This document shows, piece after piece, positions 29,172-38,178 of a DNA stretch of 64,000 nucleotides. Numbering within the stretch: the first letter of the stretch is position 1; each line of letters starts with the position of its first letter. The notes beneath the pieces were generated by a model. The model did no database searches. It saw only the letters and a program-made list of their open reading frames with translations, and was not told the origin of the DNA. Made by a program: the position numbers and the translations under genes. The stretch comes from Streptomyces gelaticus (GTDB lineage: Bacteria; Actinomycetota; Actinomycetes; Streptomycetales; Streptomycetaceae): NCBI RefSeq assembly GCF_014649535.1, contig NZ_BMTF01000009.1:1-64000 (forward strand). Reading direction: 5' to 3'.

Positions 29172-30128
29172 CTATCCGGCGCGCCCGCCCAGCAACTGCT
29201 CGGGCACGAATCCGGCCGCCGCGAGCTCCTGCCACAGCCCGTCCGGGACCGGGTGGCGGGCAGCCGCCGCGTTCGCCGTCACCTCGGCCGCCGAACGGCA
29301 GCCCAGTACAACCGAGCCGACGGCGGTGTGCAGCAGCGGGAACTGGATCGCTGCCGCGGACAGCGGCACGTCGTATGCCTCGCACAGTGCCCGGCACTGC
29401 CGCGCCCGCTCCAGCGACTCCGCGGGAACCGGACGGTAGTTGAACATGGCGCCGGGGGAGGGATCGGCCAGCAGCCCGGTGTTGAAGACGCCGCCGACGA
29501 CCACCGCGGTGCCCGTTCTGGCGCACAGCGGCAACAGGGTGGTGAGCGCCTCGTGGTCCAGGAGCGAGAAGCGGCCCGCGATGAGCACCACGTCGACATC
29601 GAACTCCGCCACGTACGAGGCGAGCGGGCCGCTGTGGTTCATACCGAAACCGATTGCCCGGACCAGCCCTTCGTCCCGGAGTCTGCGCACCGCCGGATAG
29701 GCCGTGCGGCGAATCTCGTCCGGGTAGTCGTCCGGGTCGTGCAGGTACAGGATGTCGACGCTGGAGCGGCCCAGACGGGTCAGGCTCGACTCCAGGGACT
29801 CGCGGATGCCCCGCTCCGTCCAGTCGGCGATCACTTCACCGGGCGAGCCGTCCGGCCGGGGGCGCAGCAGCCAGCCCGTCTTGGTGGAGATCACCGGGCC
29901 GCTGTCCCCGGTCGGGGGCAGCAGACGGCCCAGGCGCTGTTCGGCGAGGCCGTGCCCGTAGCGGGGGGCGGTGTCGAAGTACGTGATCCCGGCCTCGGCC
30001 GCGGCCTTGAGGGTTTCGGCGGCGTCCTGCTCGGTGACCTCTTCGAAGAGCCCGCCCAGAGGAGCGGTGCCGATGCCGAGTCGGGGCAGGGCGAAGGGCA
30101 GCCGGATCGTTGCGGCGGTGTCGGTCAT
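29172..30128 (-). CDS. Aldo/keto reductase, sugar 1-dehydrogenase type
   Basis: A 318-aa NAD(P)-dependent aldo/keto reductase. Residues ITYFDTAPRYGHGLAEQRLG near 45-65 carry the catalytic Asp and Tyr, STKTGW near 78-83 the Lys, and SVDILYLHDPDDYP near 123-136 the His region. This arrangement resembles D-threo-aldose/L-fucose dehydrogenases (YP..GHG subgroup), which oxidise the sugar to a lactone. The next genes upstream include a lactonase-like amidohydrolase, so L-fucose or a related sugar is the likely substrate. ATG 30128 overlaps the stop of the upstream gene by 4 nt, so the two form an operon. The longer open frame upstream is an antisense shadow. Confidence 0.85.
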   Translation of the reverse strand: MTDTAATIRLPFALPRLGIGTAPLGGLFEEVTEQDAAETLKAAAEAGITYFDTAPRYGHGLAEQRLGRLLPPTGDSGPVISTKTGWLLRPRPDGSPGEVIADWTERGIRESLESSLTRLGRSSVDILYLHDPDDYPDEIRRTAYPAVRRLRDEGLVRAIGFGMNHSGPLASYVAEFDVDVVLIAGRFSLLDHEALTTLLPLCARTGTAVVVGGVFNTGLLADPSPGAMFNYRPVPAESLERARQCRALCEAYDVPLSAAAIQFPLLHTAVGSVVLGCRSAAEVTANAAAARHPVPDGLWQELAAAGFVPEQLLGGRAG

Positions 30129-32047
30129 GCCGTCTCCCACGGGGAGGCACAGGCCGCGCGGCTCGCGCGCAGCGTCATGGTCAGGGTCAGCCGGATCCGT
30201 GAGTTCCCGGCGAGCCCGACGCGGCAGTACGGTCCGTCCACCGGCCGCTCGGGTCCGTCGTCCACGCGGACGGTGGCGACGCGGTGCTCGGCGAACGACC
30301 CCGCCTGCACCAGCAGGGAGCGTGCCGCACTGCCGAGGTTGACCAGCTCCACCACCGTGTGGTCCGGGCGGATGTCGGAAACCAGCGCGGCGACGTCCTG
30401 CGGCAGGCCGGGACGGCGGGCCTCCGCGTCGTGGTAGCGCACGTGCAGCTGGGCGAGGCCGCCGTTGTAGAGGACCTGCGGCGAGCCGGTGGTCAATTGC
30501 AACAGGGCTTCCGTCACCACGGGGTTGAGGTGCTGCCAGTGGTGGATGTCGAGGGCGTCGGGGCCGACGGCCGGGTCGACCGTGTCGTTCTCGATGGCCT
30601 CGACCCGCTCGGCGCAGCTCGCGAGGGCGCTGCGCAGCATCCGCTCGGGGAAATGCGGGTTCCGTCCGTGCAGGAACTCGTACCAGGGCTCCTCGTGCCC
30701 GGCCTCGTCCTTGATCCGCTGGGTGTGCACCGCGGTCCAGTCCCAGTGGGACTCGGCGCGCAGGTGCTCGATCCGGTCCCGGTCGGCCTGCTCGCGGCTG
30801 AAGTGCCACAGCGTGAGCGGGAGCTGGCCCGGCATGACGGTGAAGTCGAACCAGCCGGAGTCGTTGTGACGCTGGGGCACCATGAGAGTGCGTTCGGCCG
30901 TCATCGCGCGCAGGTGCGGCTCCCAGCGCTCGCCGAGGGTGCCCATCCGGTCGGGGCCGCGCTGCGCGGCGTGGCGCAGCACCACGTCGAGGGGATTGCG
31001 GGCGAGGTCCAGGAAACCTCGGTCCCCGGTGAGGAGTGTCGCGTTGGTGGCGCCGATGACGGTGGCGCTCCCGACGGGGGACAGGCCGTGCGGCCACGAC
31101 CATCCGTAGTGGCCGCCGTACCAGCGGCCGTCCAGATACTCGCCCACCACCCCGCTCAGGCCGACGTTGTCGGGCACGACGTCGCGCCCCGCGAGCCGCT
31201 CCTGCCACGCGCCGACGTACTCGGCGACCCAGTCCGCGTAGCGCTGTTCGCCGCTGAGCAAAAAGGCGTTGGTGGCGAGCCCGGTGGCGGCCAGGTTCAC
31301 GATCGTGTCACCACGGCCCATCCGGTCCCACATCGCGCGGCCGTACGCGCGGGCGCGCTCGGGCGACGCGGCCAGGTCGTCGAAGGACGTGACGTCGTCG
31401 AACCCGTCCAGCGGGAGACCGTACGGGCGCAGGGCCAGGCTCCACGGGAAGTACGCCTCCTCGTCGCTGAAGCCGAAGCGCGGGCCCGCCGAGCCGTTGT
31501 GCGGGGCGCGTACGAGGCGGTGCTCGGGGTCGTAGTTGGGGCCGCCGGGAAGGTAGAAATCGGCGAAACGGCGGGCGAGCCGGCGCAGCTCGGCGTCCTG
31601 CGGGTCCGCCAGGCACAGACCGTAGAAGAGGAGCAGGCCCTCGCCCTGGTGGAACCAGTCGTAGCCGCGCTCCAGACCGTCGCAGAGCATGCCCATCTCG
31701 GTGAGCTGAGCGGTGACTCCGCGCCAGTGGCGCCGCGCGGCCGTCAGCAGATCCGCGCTGCCGCCGAGCAGATAGAGCGTCGGCCAGTTGAAGAACGGCT
31801 CGTAGAAGTCGTCCACACCGTCCCGCCCGTCCATGCCCTGCCCGAGCGTGTCACGGAAGACGAGGCGGCCGTCGCCCTCGGTGTAGCGGTCGGCGAAGAG
31901 ACGCCACGCCTTGTCCTGGACAGCGAACAACTCCCTTTCCAAATAGGCCCACTCGGGGACCTCGCTGACGCGCCGGGTCGCGGTGAGCAGAGGTCCGTGC
32001 GCCTCGCCCCTGGTGTGCGCTTCGCCGGTTCGTTCAGGCCTGAGCAT
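30125..32047 (-). CDS. Unrecognised ~640-aa protein, possible (alpha/alpha)-barrel sugar enzyme
   Basis: I do not recognise the family. The sequence is mixed with many aromatic residues: FYEPFFNWPTLYLLGGSADL near 80-100, WYGGHYGWSWPHGL near 300-313, QRHNDSGWFDFTVMPGQLPL near 390-410, and a beta-rich C terminus (VALVSDIRPDHTVVELVNLG). The spacing of helices and Trp/His/Asp clusters suggests an (alpha/alpha)6-barrel like glycoside hydrolases or lyases. There is no signal peptide, so it acts in the cytoplasm. ATG 32047 is preferred because AGGTG lies upstream; ATG 32071 and 32086 are possible. It is first in an operon with the dehydrogenase, and an ATCGATAG box precedes it. A role in breaking down imported oligosaccharides is inferred. 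Confidence 0.65.
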   Translation of the reverse strand: MLRPERTGEAHTRGEAHGPLLTATRRVSEVPEWAYLERELFAVQDKAWRLFADRYTEGDGRLVFRDTLGQGMDGRDGVDDFYEPFFNWPTLYLLGGSADLLTAARRHWRGVTAQLTEMGMLCDGLERGYDWFHQGEGLLLFYGLCLADPQDAELRRLARRFADFYLPGGPNYDPEHRLVRAPHNGSAGPRFGFSDEEAYFPWSLALRPYGLPLDGFDDVTSFDDLAASPERARAYGRAMWDRMGRGDTIVNLAATGLATNAFLLSGEQRYADWVAEYVGAWQERLAGRDVVPDNVGLSGVVGEYLDGRWYGGHYGWSWPHGLSPVGSATVIGATNATLLTGDRGFLDLARNPLDVVLRHAAQRGPDRMGTLGERWEPHLRAMTAERTLMVPQRHNDSGWFDFTVMPGQLPLTLWHFSREQADRDRIEHLRAESHWDWTAVHTQRIKDEAGHEEPWYEFLHGRNPHFPERMLRSALASCAERVEAIENDTVDPAVGPDALDIHHWQHLNPVVTEALLQLTTGSPQVLYNGGLAQLHVRYHDAEARRPGLPQDVAALVSDIRPDHTVVELVNLGSAARSLLVQAGSFAEHRVATVRVDDGPERPVDGPYCRVGLAGNSRIRLTLTMTLRASRAACASPWETA

Positions 32048-32092
32048 CGAGAACACCTGCACCCTCGTCATGTACGGATTGAACAATCGCCC

Positions 32093-32108
32093 ATCGATAG
32101 CCGATAGT
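32093..32108. promoter_or_regulatory. ATCGATAG box 1 (divergent promoter)
   Basis: The sequence atcgatagccgatagt lies between the divergent unknown-enzyme and amidohydrolase genes. It contains two CGATAG units 7 nt apart. It is the first of five copies in this block and is probably bound by the GntR-type regulator at 33393. Confidence 0.6.
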
Positions 32109-32181
32109 TAGACTCATGGGAGGGGAGCCGAAGTGTCAATACTTCGGAGCGGCCCCGACAGGCCCGAGGAGGAGGCGCGCC

Positions 32182-33006
32182 GTGATCGACTGTCATGTCC
32201 ACCTGTGGGATCCGGCCGGGGGATTCCCGTGGCTCCGAGGGGGCGGCGAGCTCCATCGCGCCTTCGACGAGCACGACTTGGAGCACTCGGGTGCGGGCCT
32301 GGGCCTGGCCGGAGCGATCCTGGTCGAGGCGTCGCGCGGCGACGCGGGAGAGACGCATGCCCTGTGCGAACTGCAGCGGCGCCGACCGGACCTGGTCACC
32401 GGCTACGTGGCCAACCTGCACGTCCACGGCGCGGACGGGCCCGCCGCCTTCCGCGCACTCCTGCACGAGCTGGGCGACTCCCGCCCCAACGGGATGCGGC
32501 TCGGCGGCTCCTCCTGGACGGGCACCCCCGAGCCGGCCCGCGCGCTCGTCCCCGTGCTGGCCGAAGCAGGCGTCGTGCTGGAACTCAATCTGCATCAGGA
32601 AGCGTTGACGGCGGCCGTCGGCATCGGCGCCCGCCACCCCGGGCTCACCGTCGTCGTCGACCACCTGGGCAACCCCCCGAACCTGTGCACACCGGAGGCG
32701 GGGGAGTGGTTCCGCGACGTGGAGCGTGCCGCCGCGAGCCCGAACGTGGTGGTGAAGATCTCCGGGCTGCTCACCCAGCAGCACGGAATGCCGCCGCAGC
32801 GCATCGCACACATGGTGCGACACCTCGTGGACACACTCGGGTCCGACCGGTGCCTCGTCGGCTCGGACTGGCCGATCTGCCTGCCCCGCGGCTCACGGGC
32901 CGACTCGCTGGCCATGTCCCGGCTCGGGCTCTCCCATCTGGCGGCCGATCAGCTCGATCGCGTACTGCATACGAACGCGGTCCGCGTGTACGGACTCGGT
33001 GGCTGA
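32182..33006 (+). CDS. Amidohydrolase 2, sugar-lactonase type
   Basis: A 274-aa TIM-barrel hydrolase of COG3618, the family of L-fuconolactonase and L-rhamnonolactonase. The N-terminal metal motif is CHVHLWDP (residues 4-11), and the C-terminal catalytic Asp is in LVGSDWP near 230. VVVDHLGNP near 155 supplies another His. GTG 32182 has GGAGGAGG upstream and places the HxH motif at the usual distance from the start. It is divergent from the dehydrogenase operon under a shared regulatory box. Together they would turn a 6-deoxy aldose or similar into the aldonic acid. A uronolactone is an alternative substrate. Confidence 0.85.
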   Translation: MIDCHVHLWDPAGGFPWLRGGGELHRAFDEHDLEHSGAGLGLAGAILVEASRGDAGETHALCELQRRRPDLVTGYVANLHVHGADGPAAFRALLHELGDSRPNGMRLGGSSWTGTPEPARALVPVLAEAGVVLELNLHQEALTAAVGIGARHPGLTVVVDHLGNPPNLCTPEAGEWFRDVERAAASPNVVVKISGLLTQQHGMPPQRIAHMVRHLVDTLGSDRCLVGSDWPICLPRGSRADSLAMSRLGLSHLAADQLDRVLHTNAVRVYGLGG

Positions 33007-33392
33007 GTTCGCGTGGCCGAAGTGCATGCAGTGGACGTATGCGTGGTTGACAGTGCTCGAATGCCCCTGCTTCGATTCCCTCGATGATCGATAGGCGATG
33101 AACAATGACCGGCCCCACTCGTCGAGAGTCGTTCCCCACCTCCGTGGAGAGGCCATGGCACCTTTGGGACCGCCCCTGGACGAGCTGGAGAACGGAATGC
33201 GGATCGGGTCGGCGGCACGCGAATCCGGACCTGTCCGCTCAGCGATCACGAATGCGGCGGGTCCGCCCATGAGGTTGTCGAATCGGAATGGCCAGAAGGC
33301 CGGCAGTCGGAAACCTCGATGTGACTCCATCGAGAGAAGACGGGCGCGTATTATGTCGCAACTGACGTGCCCCAGTGCAGGATTGGGTATTC
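33007..33392. other. Promoter region of the GntR-type gene
   Basis: A 386-bp stretch with lower GC than its neighbours and no credible gene. It contains the second ATCGATAG box at 33087. The open frames on both strands are short or run into the flanking genes. Confidence 0.5.
33087..33102. promoter_or_regulatory. ATCGATAG box 2 (GntR promoter)
   Basis: The sequence atcgataggcgatgaa lies about 300 nt upstream of the GntR-type gene. It is nearly identical to the box at 39981 over 14 bases, which suggests autoregulation. Confidence 0.6.
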
Positions 33393-34172
33393 ATGGCATC
33401 CAATGCGTCGGGTGGATTCGTCTCCACGCTGGCCACCAACAAGGACCGGTTCCGCAAGACCCTGATCTCGGACCAGGTGTACGAGCTGCTCCGCCAGGCC
33501 GTCGTCGAGGGAGATCTCGCGCCGAACGACCGCGTCGTCGAATCGGAGATCGCCCGGCGGCTCGGCGTGAGCCAGGCCCCGGTGCGCGAGGCGGTCAAGC
33601 GGCTCGCCCGCGAGGGCCTGTTCACGCACGTCCCGCGCCGCGGCCACTTCGTCGTCGAGATCTCCTCGCAGGACGCGGAGTACGCCCGTCAGGTCCGCGA
33701 ACCGCTGGAGAGCCTCGCCGCCCGGCTCGCCACCGAGCACATCACCGAGGAACAGCTCACCGAGCTCGACGCACTGGTCGAGCGGATGCACGAGGCGGTG
33801 GCCGAGAACGACGTCAGCGGCTTCCGTGACGCCGACATAGAGTTCCACACCCTGGTCAGCCAGTACGCGGGCAACCCGTTCCTGGCCCGGATGTGGGAGG
33901 TCATCGAGCCGAGCCTGCGCACCCTGCGGGCCATTTCGGACCCGCTCTTCGACGGCGACTGGTGCGCGATGGCCGACGAACACGGCCGTCTCGTCGGCCT
34001 GCTTCGGTCGGGGGAGCCCGACAAGGCGGCCGAGGCGTTCGCTGACCACGCCGCCGGCCGCGGGCCCGTGCCCGATGCACGGGGGACGAAGAAGCCGCGC
34101 AAGAAGGCCGCGGCGAAGAAGACGGCGGCCGGCAGGACGGCGGCCGCGAAAGCGGCGGCGAAGTCGAATTGA
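33393..34172 (+). CDS. GntR/FadR-family regulator with basic C-terminal tail
   Basis: A 259-aa regulator. Residues ~20-90 form the winged helix (SDQVYELLRQAVVEGDLAPN; ESEIARRLGVSQAPVREAVK). Residues ~95-220 are an FCD domain with likely metal-binding Asp/His (DADIEFHTLV; DEHGRLVG). FCD proteins usually sense sugar acids. The end is unusual: about 28 residues of Lys/Ala/Arg (KKPRKKAAAKKTAAGRTAAA), like histone H1 tails. ATG 33393 is used; ATG 33375 is 6 codons upstream. Its place among five similar boxes makes it the probable regulator of the block. A 44-bp palindrome ends it. Confidence 0.88.
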   Translation: MASNASGGFVSTLATNKDRFRKTLISDQVYELLRQAVVEGDLAPNDRVVESEIARRLGVSQAPVREAVKRLAREGLFTHVPRRGHFVVEISSQDAEYARQVREPLESLAARLATEHITEEQLTELDALVERMHEAVAENDVSGFRDADIEFHTLVSQYAGNPFLARMWEVIEPSLRTLRAISDPLFDGDWCAMADEHGRLVGLLRSGEPDKAAEAFADHAAGRGPVPDARGTKKPRKKAAAKKTAAGRTAAAKAAAKSN

Positions 34173-34177
34173 TCGAT

Positions 34178-34221
34178 CGGCCGTGGGCCCGATCCGGAAT
34201 TCCGGATCGGGCCCACGGCCG
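34178..34221. terminator. 44-bp perfect palindrome, bidirectional terminator
   Basis: The left arm cggccgtgggcccgatccgg continues to GAA|TTC at the centre and is mirrored exactly by the right arm, giving 22 paired bases with no spacer. It separates the convergent GntR-type and beta-helix genes. Confidence 0.85.
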
Positions 34222-34234
34222 TGGCGCGTGCCGG

Positions 34235-36211
34235 TTACCGGCGAGCGCCCGCGGTCCACTCGGGCGCCCCGTACTGGAAGGCGCCCAGGCTCGGAGTCGC
34301 ATCCGTGGAACCGTCATTGATCCCCGGCAGCGGAATCGCCTGATTGCGCGCGGGGGATTCCGCGGTCAGCCGGTAGTCGTGGTTCGCGGCGTCGACGAAC
34401 AGTGGATCGACTCCCGCAGGAAGGTTGTTGGAGAGGACGAGCCCACCGTTGGTGGCGCCGTCCAGGCCCCGGATCGTGCCGATGTTGTTGTAGATCCTGG
34501 TGCCGGTCGACTGCCCCGGCTCCTTCACATAGAACAGCGTCATTCCACCGGTGTTGTTGTAGACGCTGTTGTCGTGCGACCCGGTGCCCAGACCGTTGAG
34601 CATCACCGTGCCCTCCCGGTTGCCCCAGCCCACATTGTTCGCGATCACCAGGTCGCTCTGGCCGTTGTCCGCGTAGATGCCCGAGATCCCGAACGTGGTG
34701 GAGGTGGTGGCCGGTGCCGGGTCGTGCAGCACGTTGTGGTCGATGGACGTGCCCATCATCCAGGCGCTGCAACAGGTGTAGATCGCGGCGACGTCCAGGC
34801 TCAGCCGGGCGTACCCGGAGATGTCGTTGTACGCGATCAGGTCCTTGCCCGGGGCGAGGCCGCTCACCTCGTTCCACTGGAGGTTGATCCCGCTGCGGCC
34901 GACGCGGGAGATCGTGTTGTGCGTGACCGTCTGACTGTTGCCCTGCACGGCGATGCCCGCCGCGTAGGTGCCCATGTAGTCGACGTCGTGGATCGCGTTG
35001 TCCGTGGCGGTGTTGTTCTGTCCGCGGAGCGCGACGCCGTTCCCGGCGCTCAGCGACAGATCGCTGTTCACGATCTTGTTCCGGGTGCCGTCGAGGATGA
35101 TGCCGGTGTCGCCGACGCCGCGTGTCACCGTGCTGCCGCAGTCCGTCGCACCCCGGGTGATGTCCGTGTAGTGCGACAGGTAACGGCCGTTGATGCCGTC
35201 CAGCGTGACGCCGGTGCTGGAGGGGCCCGTCCTGATCGTGGTGGCGAACAGGCCGATGCCCTCGACCGTCGTGTGACTGGTGTTCGTCAGGTCGAAACCG
35301 AGGGTGCGCCGCTTGGCCTCGACGGTGTGGGTGTCCGGGTCGTCGGTGCCGTACACATACAGCCGCTTCGTGGTCGGGTCGTAGAACCACTCGCCGGGAC
35401 GGGCGAGTTCACCGATCTTCCCGGAGAGGGCGTACCGGGTCTCCTTGGGCACGACCTTGTGCACGCACGGCGGTGCCGCTTCCAGCGTGACCGATCCGGC
35501 CGCGGAGCTCTTCACCGTGGTGGTGGCCGAGACGTACCAGTAGCCGGTGAGGGCGCGGGCACCGCCCCAGTACCCTGCCGGGCGGGTCAGGTCCGCGTCG
35601 GCGATGGTGGCGTCCGCGCTGCCCTCACCGGCGTACTGGAGCGTGGGGTCGAGCAGATCGAGACCGGGATACGGCCACTGGGCCTCGATGCCCATCTTCT
35701 TGTCGGTGAACACCTGAACGGTGGTCACGTCCGGGCCGAGATCGACATCGGTGCGGTAGATGTGCCCGTCCGCCACCGCGTCGCTGAACTGCGAGTTCGG
35801 GGCGAACGGGTCGGACTTGGCGATCTCGGTGACCTCGGCGGCGGTGACCGGCTCGAAGCCGCCGATCCGGGAGGCACCGCTCACCGTGACCTTCGCGTCC
35901 GGGGCGGCGCGGTACGTGATCGGCAGTTCGGGGGTGCCGGAACGGGCCGGCACGACGGTCTCCTCGTACGTGCCGGACAGGACCAGGCACGTGTCGCCCG
36001 GCACCATCACATCGGCGCACTTCTGGATGTGCCGGAACGGCGCCCTGGGGCTCTTGCCACCGGCGGTGTCCTGGCCGGACGGTGCGACGTAATACGTCGT
36101 TCCGGTGCGGTACTTGACCGGATGGGCGGCGGCGGGCTGACCCGCCACCACCACGGCCAGGGCGGCGAGCAGGGCGGCTGCGGACCATGGCCCTTTGCGG
36201 GACCGTGGCAT
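34235..36211 (-). CDS. Secreted right-handed beta-helix protein, possible glycosidase/lyase
   Basis: A 658-aa exported protein. The signal peptide (SAAALLAALAVVVAGQPAAA) precedes TYYVAPSGQDTAGGKSPRAP, the usual start of beta-helix polysaccharide-active enzymes. About residues 320-600 contain PbH1-like coils with repeated N-x-I/V and G-I turns (NKIVNSDLSLSAGNGVALRG; QTVTHNTISRVGRSGINLQW). It ends with DPLFVDAANHDYRLTAESPA, common in this class. ATG 36211 has GAGGAG upstream. It is last in the sugar-importer operon. Candidates are PL6-type lyases or GH141-type fucosidases; the fucose-like context favours the latter but I cannot decide. Confidence 0.75.
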   Translation of the reverse strand: MPRSRKGPWSAAALLAALAVVVAGQPAAAHPVKYRTGTTYYVAPSGQDTAGGKSPRAPFRHIQKCADVMVPGDTCLVLSGTYEETVVPARSGTPELPITYRAAPDAKVTVSGASRIGGFEPVTAAEVTEIAKSDPFAPNSQFSDAVADGHIYRTDVDLGPDVTTVQVFTDKKMGIEAQWPYPGLDLLDPTLQYAGEGSADATIADADLTRPAGYWGGARALTGYWYVSATTTVKSSAAGSVTLEAAPPCVHKVVPKETRYALSGKIGELARPGEWFYDPTTKRLYVYGTDDPDTHTVEAKRRTLGFDLTNTSHTTVEGIGLFATTIRTGPSSTGVTLDGINGRYLSHYTDITRGATDCGSTVTRGVGDTGIILDGTRNKIVNSDLSLSAGNGVALRGQNNTATDNAIHDVDYMGTYAAGIAVQGNSQTVTHNTISRVGRSGINLQWNEVSGLAPGKDLIAYNDISGYARLSLDVAAIYTCCSAWMMGTSIDHNVLHDPAPATTSTTFGISGIYADNGQSDLVIANNVGWGNREGTVMLNGLGTGSHDNSVYNNTGGMTLFYVKEPGQSTGTRIYNNIGTIRGLDGATNGGLVLSNNLPAGVDPLFVDAANHDYRLTAESPARNQAIPLPGINDGSTDATPSLGAFQYGAPEWTAGARR

Positions 36212-36323
36212 CCTTCTCCTCAGCACTCCGTGATCCTCTCTTCTCTCGGCTCTCTCGGACGGGAAACATCGGGCCCGGCCGTCCCACCACAACGCGTGGT
36301 CGAGCGACCGGTCCCTCGACGGC

Positions 36324-37241
36324 TCATCCCTTCACCGCGCCCACGGTGAGACCGCTGATGATGTGGCGCTGCATGTAGATGAAGAAGATGACGACGGGCG
36401 CGACGGCGAGCAGAAGGTTGGGGAACACCTTCGTCAGGTCGGTCGAGTACTGACTGATGCCGGCGTAGATCGCCGTCGTGACCGTGTAGTGCCCGGAGGA
36501 CGGGCTGAGCAGGATCTGCGGCGAGACGAAGTCGTTCCAGATCCCGATCGAGTTGAGAATCAGCACCGTGACGACCGCGGGACGCATCAGCGGGAAGATG
36601 ATGGACCAGAACGTCCGGTACCGGCCCGCGCCGTCGATCGTCGCCGCGTGATCGATGTCCACCGGGATGGTGCGGATGAAGCCGACGAACAGGAAGATGC
36701 TCACCGGCAGCGTGGACGCCACGTCGTGGGCGACCAGACCGGTCACGGTATTGGCCAGGCCCACCTCGCGCAGCACATAGATCACCGGGATGATCACGGC
36801 GGCGCCCGGGATGAACGTGCCGGCCAGGAAGTACAGCAGCACCAGCTGCGTACGCCGCTTGAGGCTGCGTGCGATCGCGTACGCGGCCGGGCCCGCGAGC
36901 AGGATGCACAGCACGTCCACGACCACGACCAGGATCAGCGTGAAGCCGTAGCCGCCGATGACGTTGAACTGCGGGCTGCTGACCGCAGCCGACATGTGCT
37001 CGAAGGTCAGCCCGCTCAGGGGGATCGAGAACGGGTTGTCGAGGATGTCCTGCTGCGATTTGAAGGCGTTCACCACGAGCAGGTAGACCGGCACGACCAT
37101 GACGACGAAGAGCACCCCGAGCAGCGCCCACCGCACGGGCGAGCGGGGCTCCTTGCGCTCCGTACGCCGCGACGCGGTATCACCCTCGGTCGGCGCAGAC
37201 TTCGGCCTCTCGCGGACCTCTGCCTCTAGTACGACCACCAT
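36324..37241 (-). CDS. ABC sugar importer, inner-membrane permease (MalG type)
   Basis: A 305-aa permease of the carbohydrate CUT1 family with about six membrane segments, starting at ALLGVLFVVMVVPVYLLVVN. The EAA loop that contacts the ATPase is DHAATIDGAGRYRTFWSIIF near 185-205. It follows the MalF-type gene by 7 nt. The N-terminal ~35 residues are charged and cytoplasmic. No ATPase gene is in the operon; the shared MsiK-type ATPase of streptomycetes would serve it. Confidence 0.92.
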   Translation of the reverse strand: MVVVLEAEVRERPKSAPTEGDTASRRTERKEPRSPVRWALLGVLFVVMVVPVYLLVVNAFKSQQDILDNPFSIPLSGLTFEHMSAAVSSPQFNVIGGYGFTLILVVVVDVLCILLAGPAAYAIARSLKRRTQLVLLYFLAGTFIPGAAVIIPVIYVLREVGLANTVTGLVAHDVASTLPVSIFLFVGFIRTIPVDIDHAATIDGAGRYRTFWSIIFPLMRPAVVTVLILNSIGIWNDFVSPQILLSPSSGHYTVTTAIYAGISQYSTDLTKVFPNLLLAVAPVVIFFIYMQRHIISGLTVGAVKG

Positions 37242-37248
37242 CGGCTCC

Positions 37249-38178
37249 TCACTGACCTGCCGCAGCTTGGTCTTGACGGTTGCGCAGCGCCGTCACGAGG
37301 AGGGCGAGCACGGCGGACACCACCATCAGGAACACTGCCTGCGCGGTCGCGTACCCGACGTTGGTGCCCTCGAAGGACCGGGCGAGAATGAGGTACGTGA
37401 ACGTCTGGGTCGACCCGGCCGGCCCGCCGCCGGTGAGACTGACCACGATGTCGTATGCCCGGATGAGCCCCACCAGGTTCAGCACTGTCGCCACGGTCAC
37501 CACGGGAGCGATCATCGGGATCACGATCCGCAGATTGATCTGACGCTTGGAGGCCCCGTCGATCGCCGCGGCCTCCAGCAGCTCGGCGGGCACCGTCTGC
37601 AGGGCGGCCACGAACAGGACCACATTGAAGCCGAATCCGGCCCACACGATCACTGCGATCAGCGAGATCAGCGCGAACTTCTCGTCGAAGAGGAATCCGA
37701 GCGGTTCGATCCCGAACTTGGCGAGTGTGTTGTTGACGGCGCCGTTGGTGCCGAGGATCGCCGCCCACAGATAGCCGAGGATCAACGCGCTGATGACGTG
37801 CGGGAAGTAGGCGACGGCCCGGAAGAACGAGTTCGTGCGCGAACGGCCCTTGAGGGCCAGCGCGTACACGAGACCCAGTCCCACCATGCAGACCGTGCCG
37901 GCCACGGCGATCAGCCCCGTCACATACCAGGCGTCCGTCGAGCTCGGGTCGTCGAACAGGTGCTTGTAGTTGTCGAGCCCGGTGAACGCGGCGGTGGAGA
38001 AGCCGTCCCAGTCGGTCAGGCTGAGATACACCGCGACACCCACCGGAACGACGGTCATCACCGTGTAGAGCAGGACGGCCGGGCCCATCATCCCGAGGGT
38101 GATGGCCGAGTCCCGCAGCCTCGCCCCGCGCCGCCCCCGCTGCTTCGGCCCTGCGCTCAGCTCTGCGAGTTCCACCAC
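37249..38178 (-). CDS. ABC sugar importer, inner-membrane permease (MalF type)
   Basis: A 309-aa CUT1 permease with six membrane segments, the first at MMGPAVLLYTVMTVVPVGVA. The EAA loop is LLEAAAIDGASKRQINLRIV near 205-225. The start overlaps the end of the binding-protein gene by 22 nt, so translation is coupled. It forms the channel with the next gene product and receives sugar from the lipoprotein encoded upstream. Confidence 0.92.
   Translation of the reverse strand: MVELAELSAGPKQRGRRGARLRDSAITLGMMGPAVLLYTVMTVVPVGVAVYLSLTDWDGFSTAAFTGLDNYKHLFDDPSSTDAWYVTGLIAVAGTVCMVGLGLVYALALKGRSRTNSFFRAVAYFPHVISALILGYLWAAILGTNGAVNNTLAKFGIEPLGFLFDEKFALISLIAVIVWAGFGFNVVLFVAALQTVPAELLEAAAIDGASKRQINLRIVIPMIAPVVTVATVLNLVGLIRAYDIVVSLTGGGPAGSTQTFTYLILARSFEGTNVGYATAQAVFLMVVSAVLALLVTALRNRQDQAAAGQ

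Noticed and set aside
29172..31208. 678-aa minus-strand protein start
   Set aside because: Only its C-terminal 318 residues are the AKR; the front is an out-of-frame shadow of the unknown enzyme gene.
30284..32107. 607-aa plus-strand open frame
   Set aside because: Antisense shadow of the unknown enzyme gene, with Val/Arg/Gln-rich composition and no domain.
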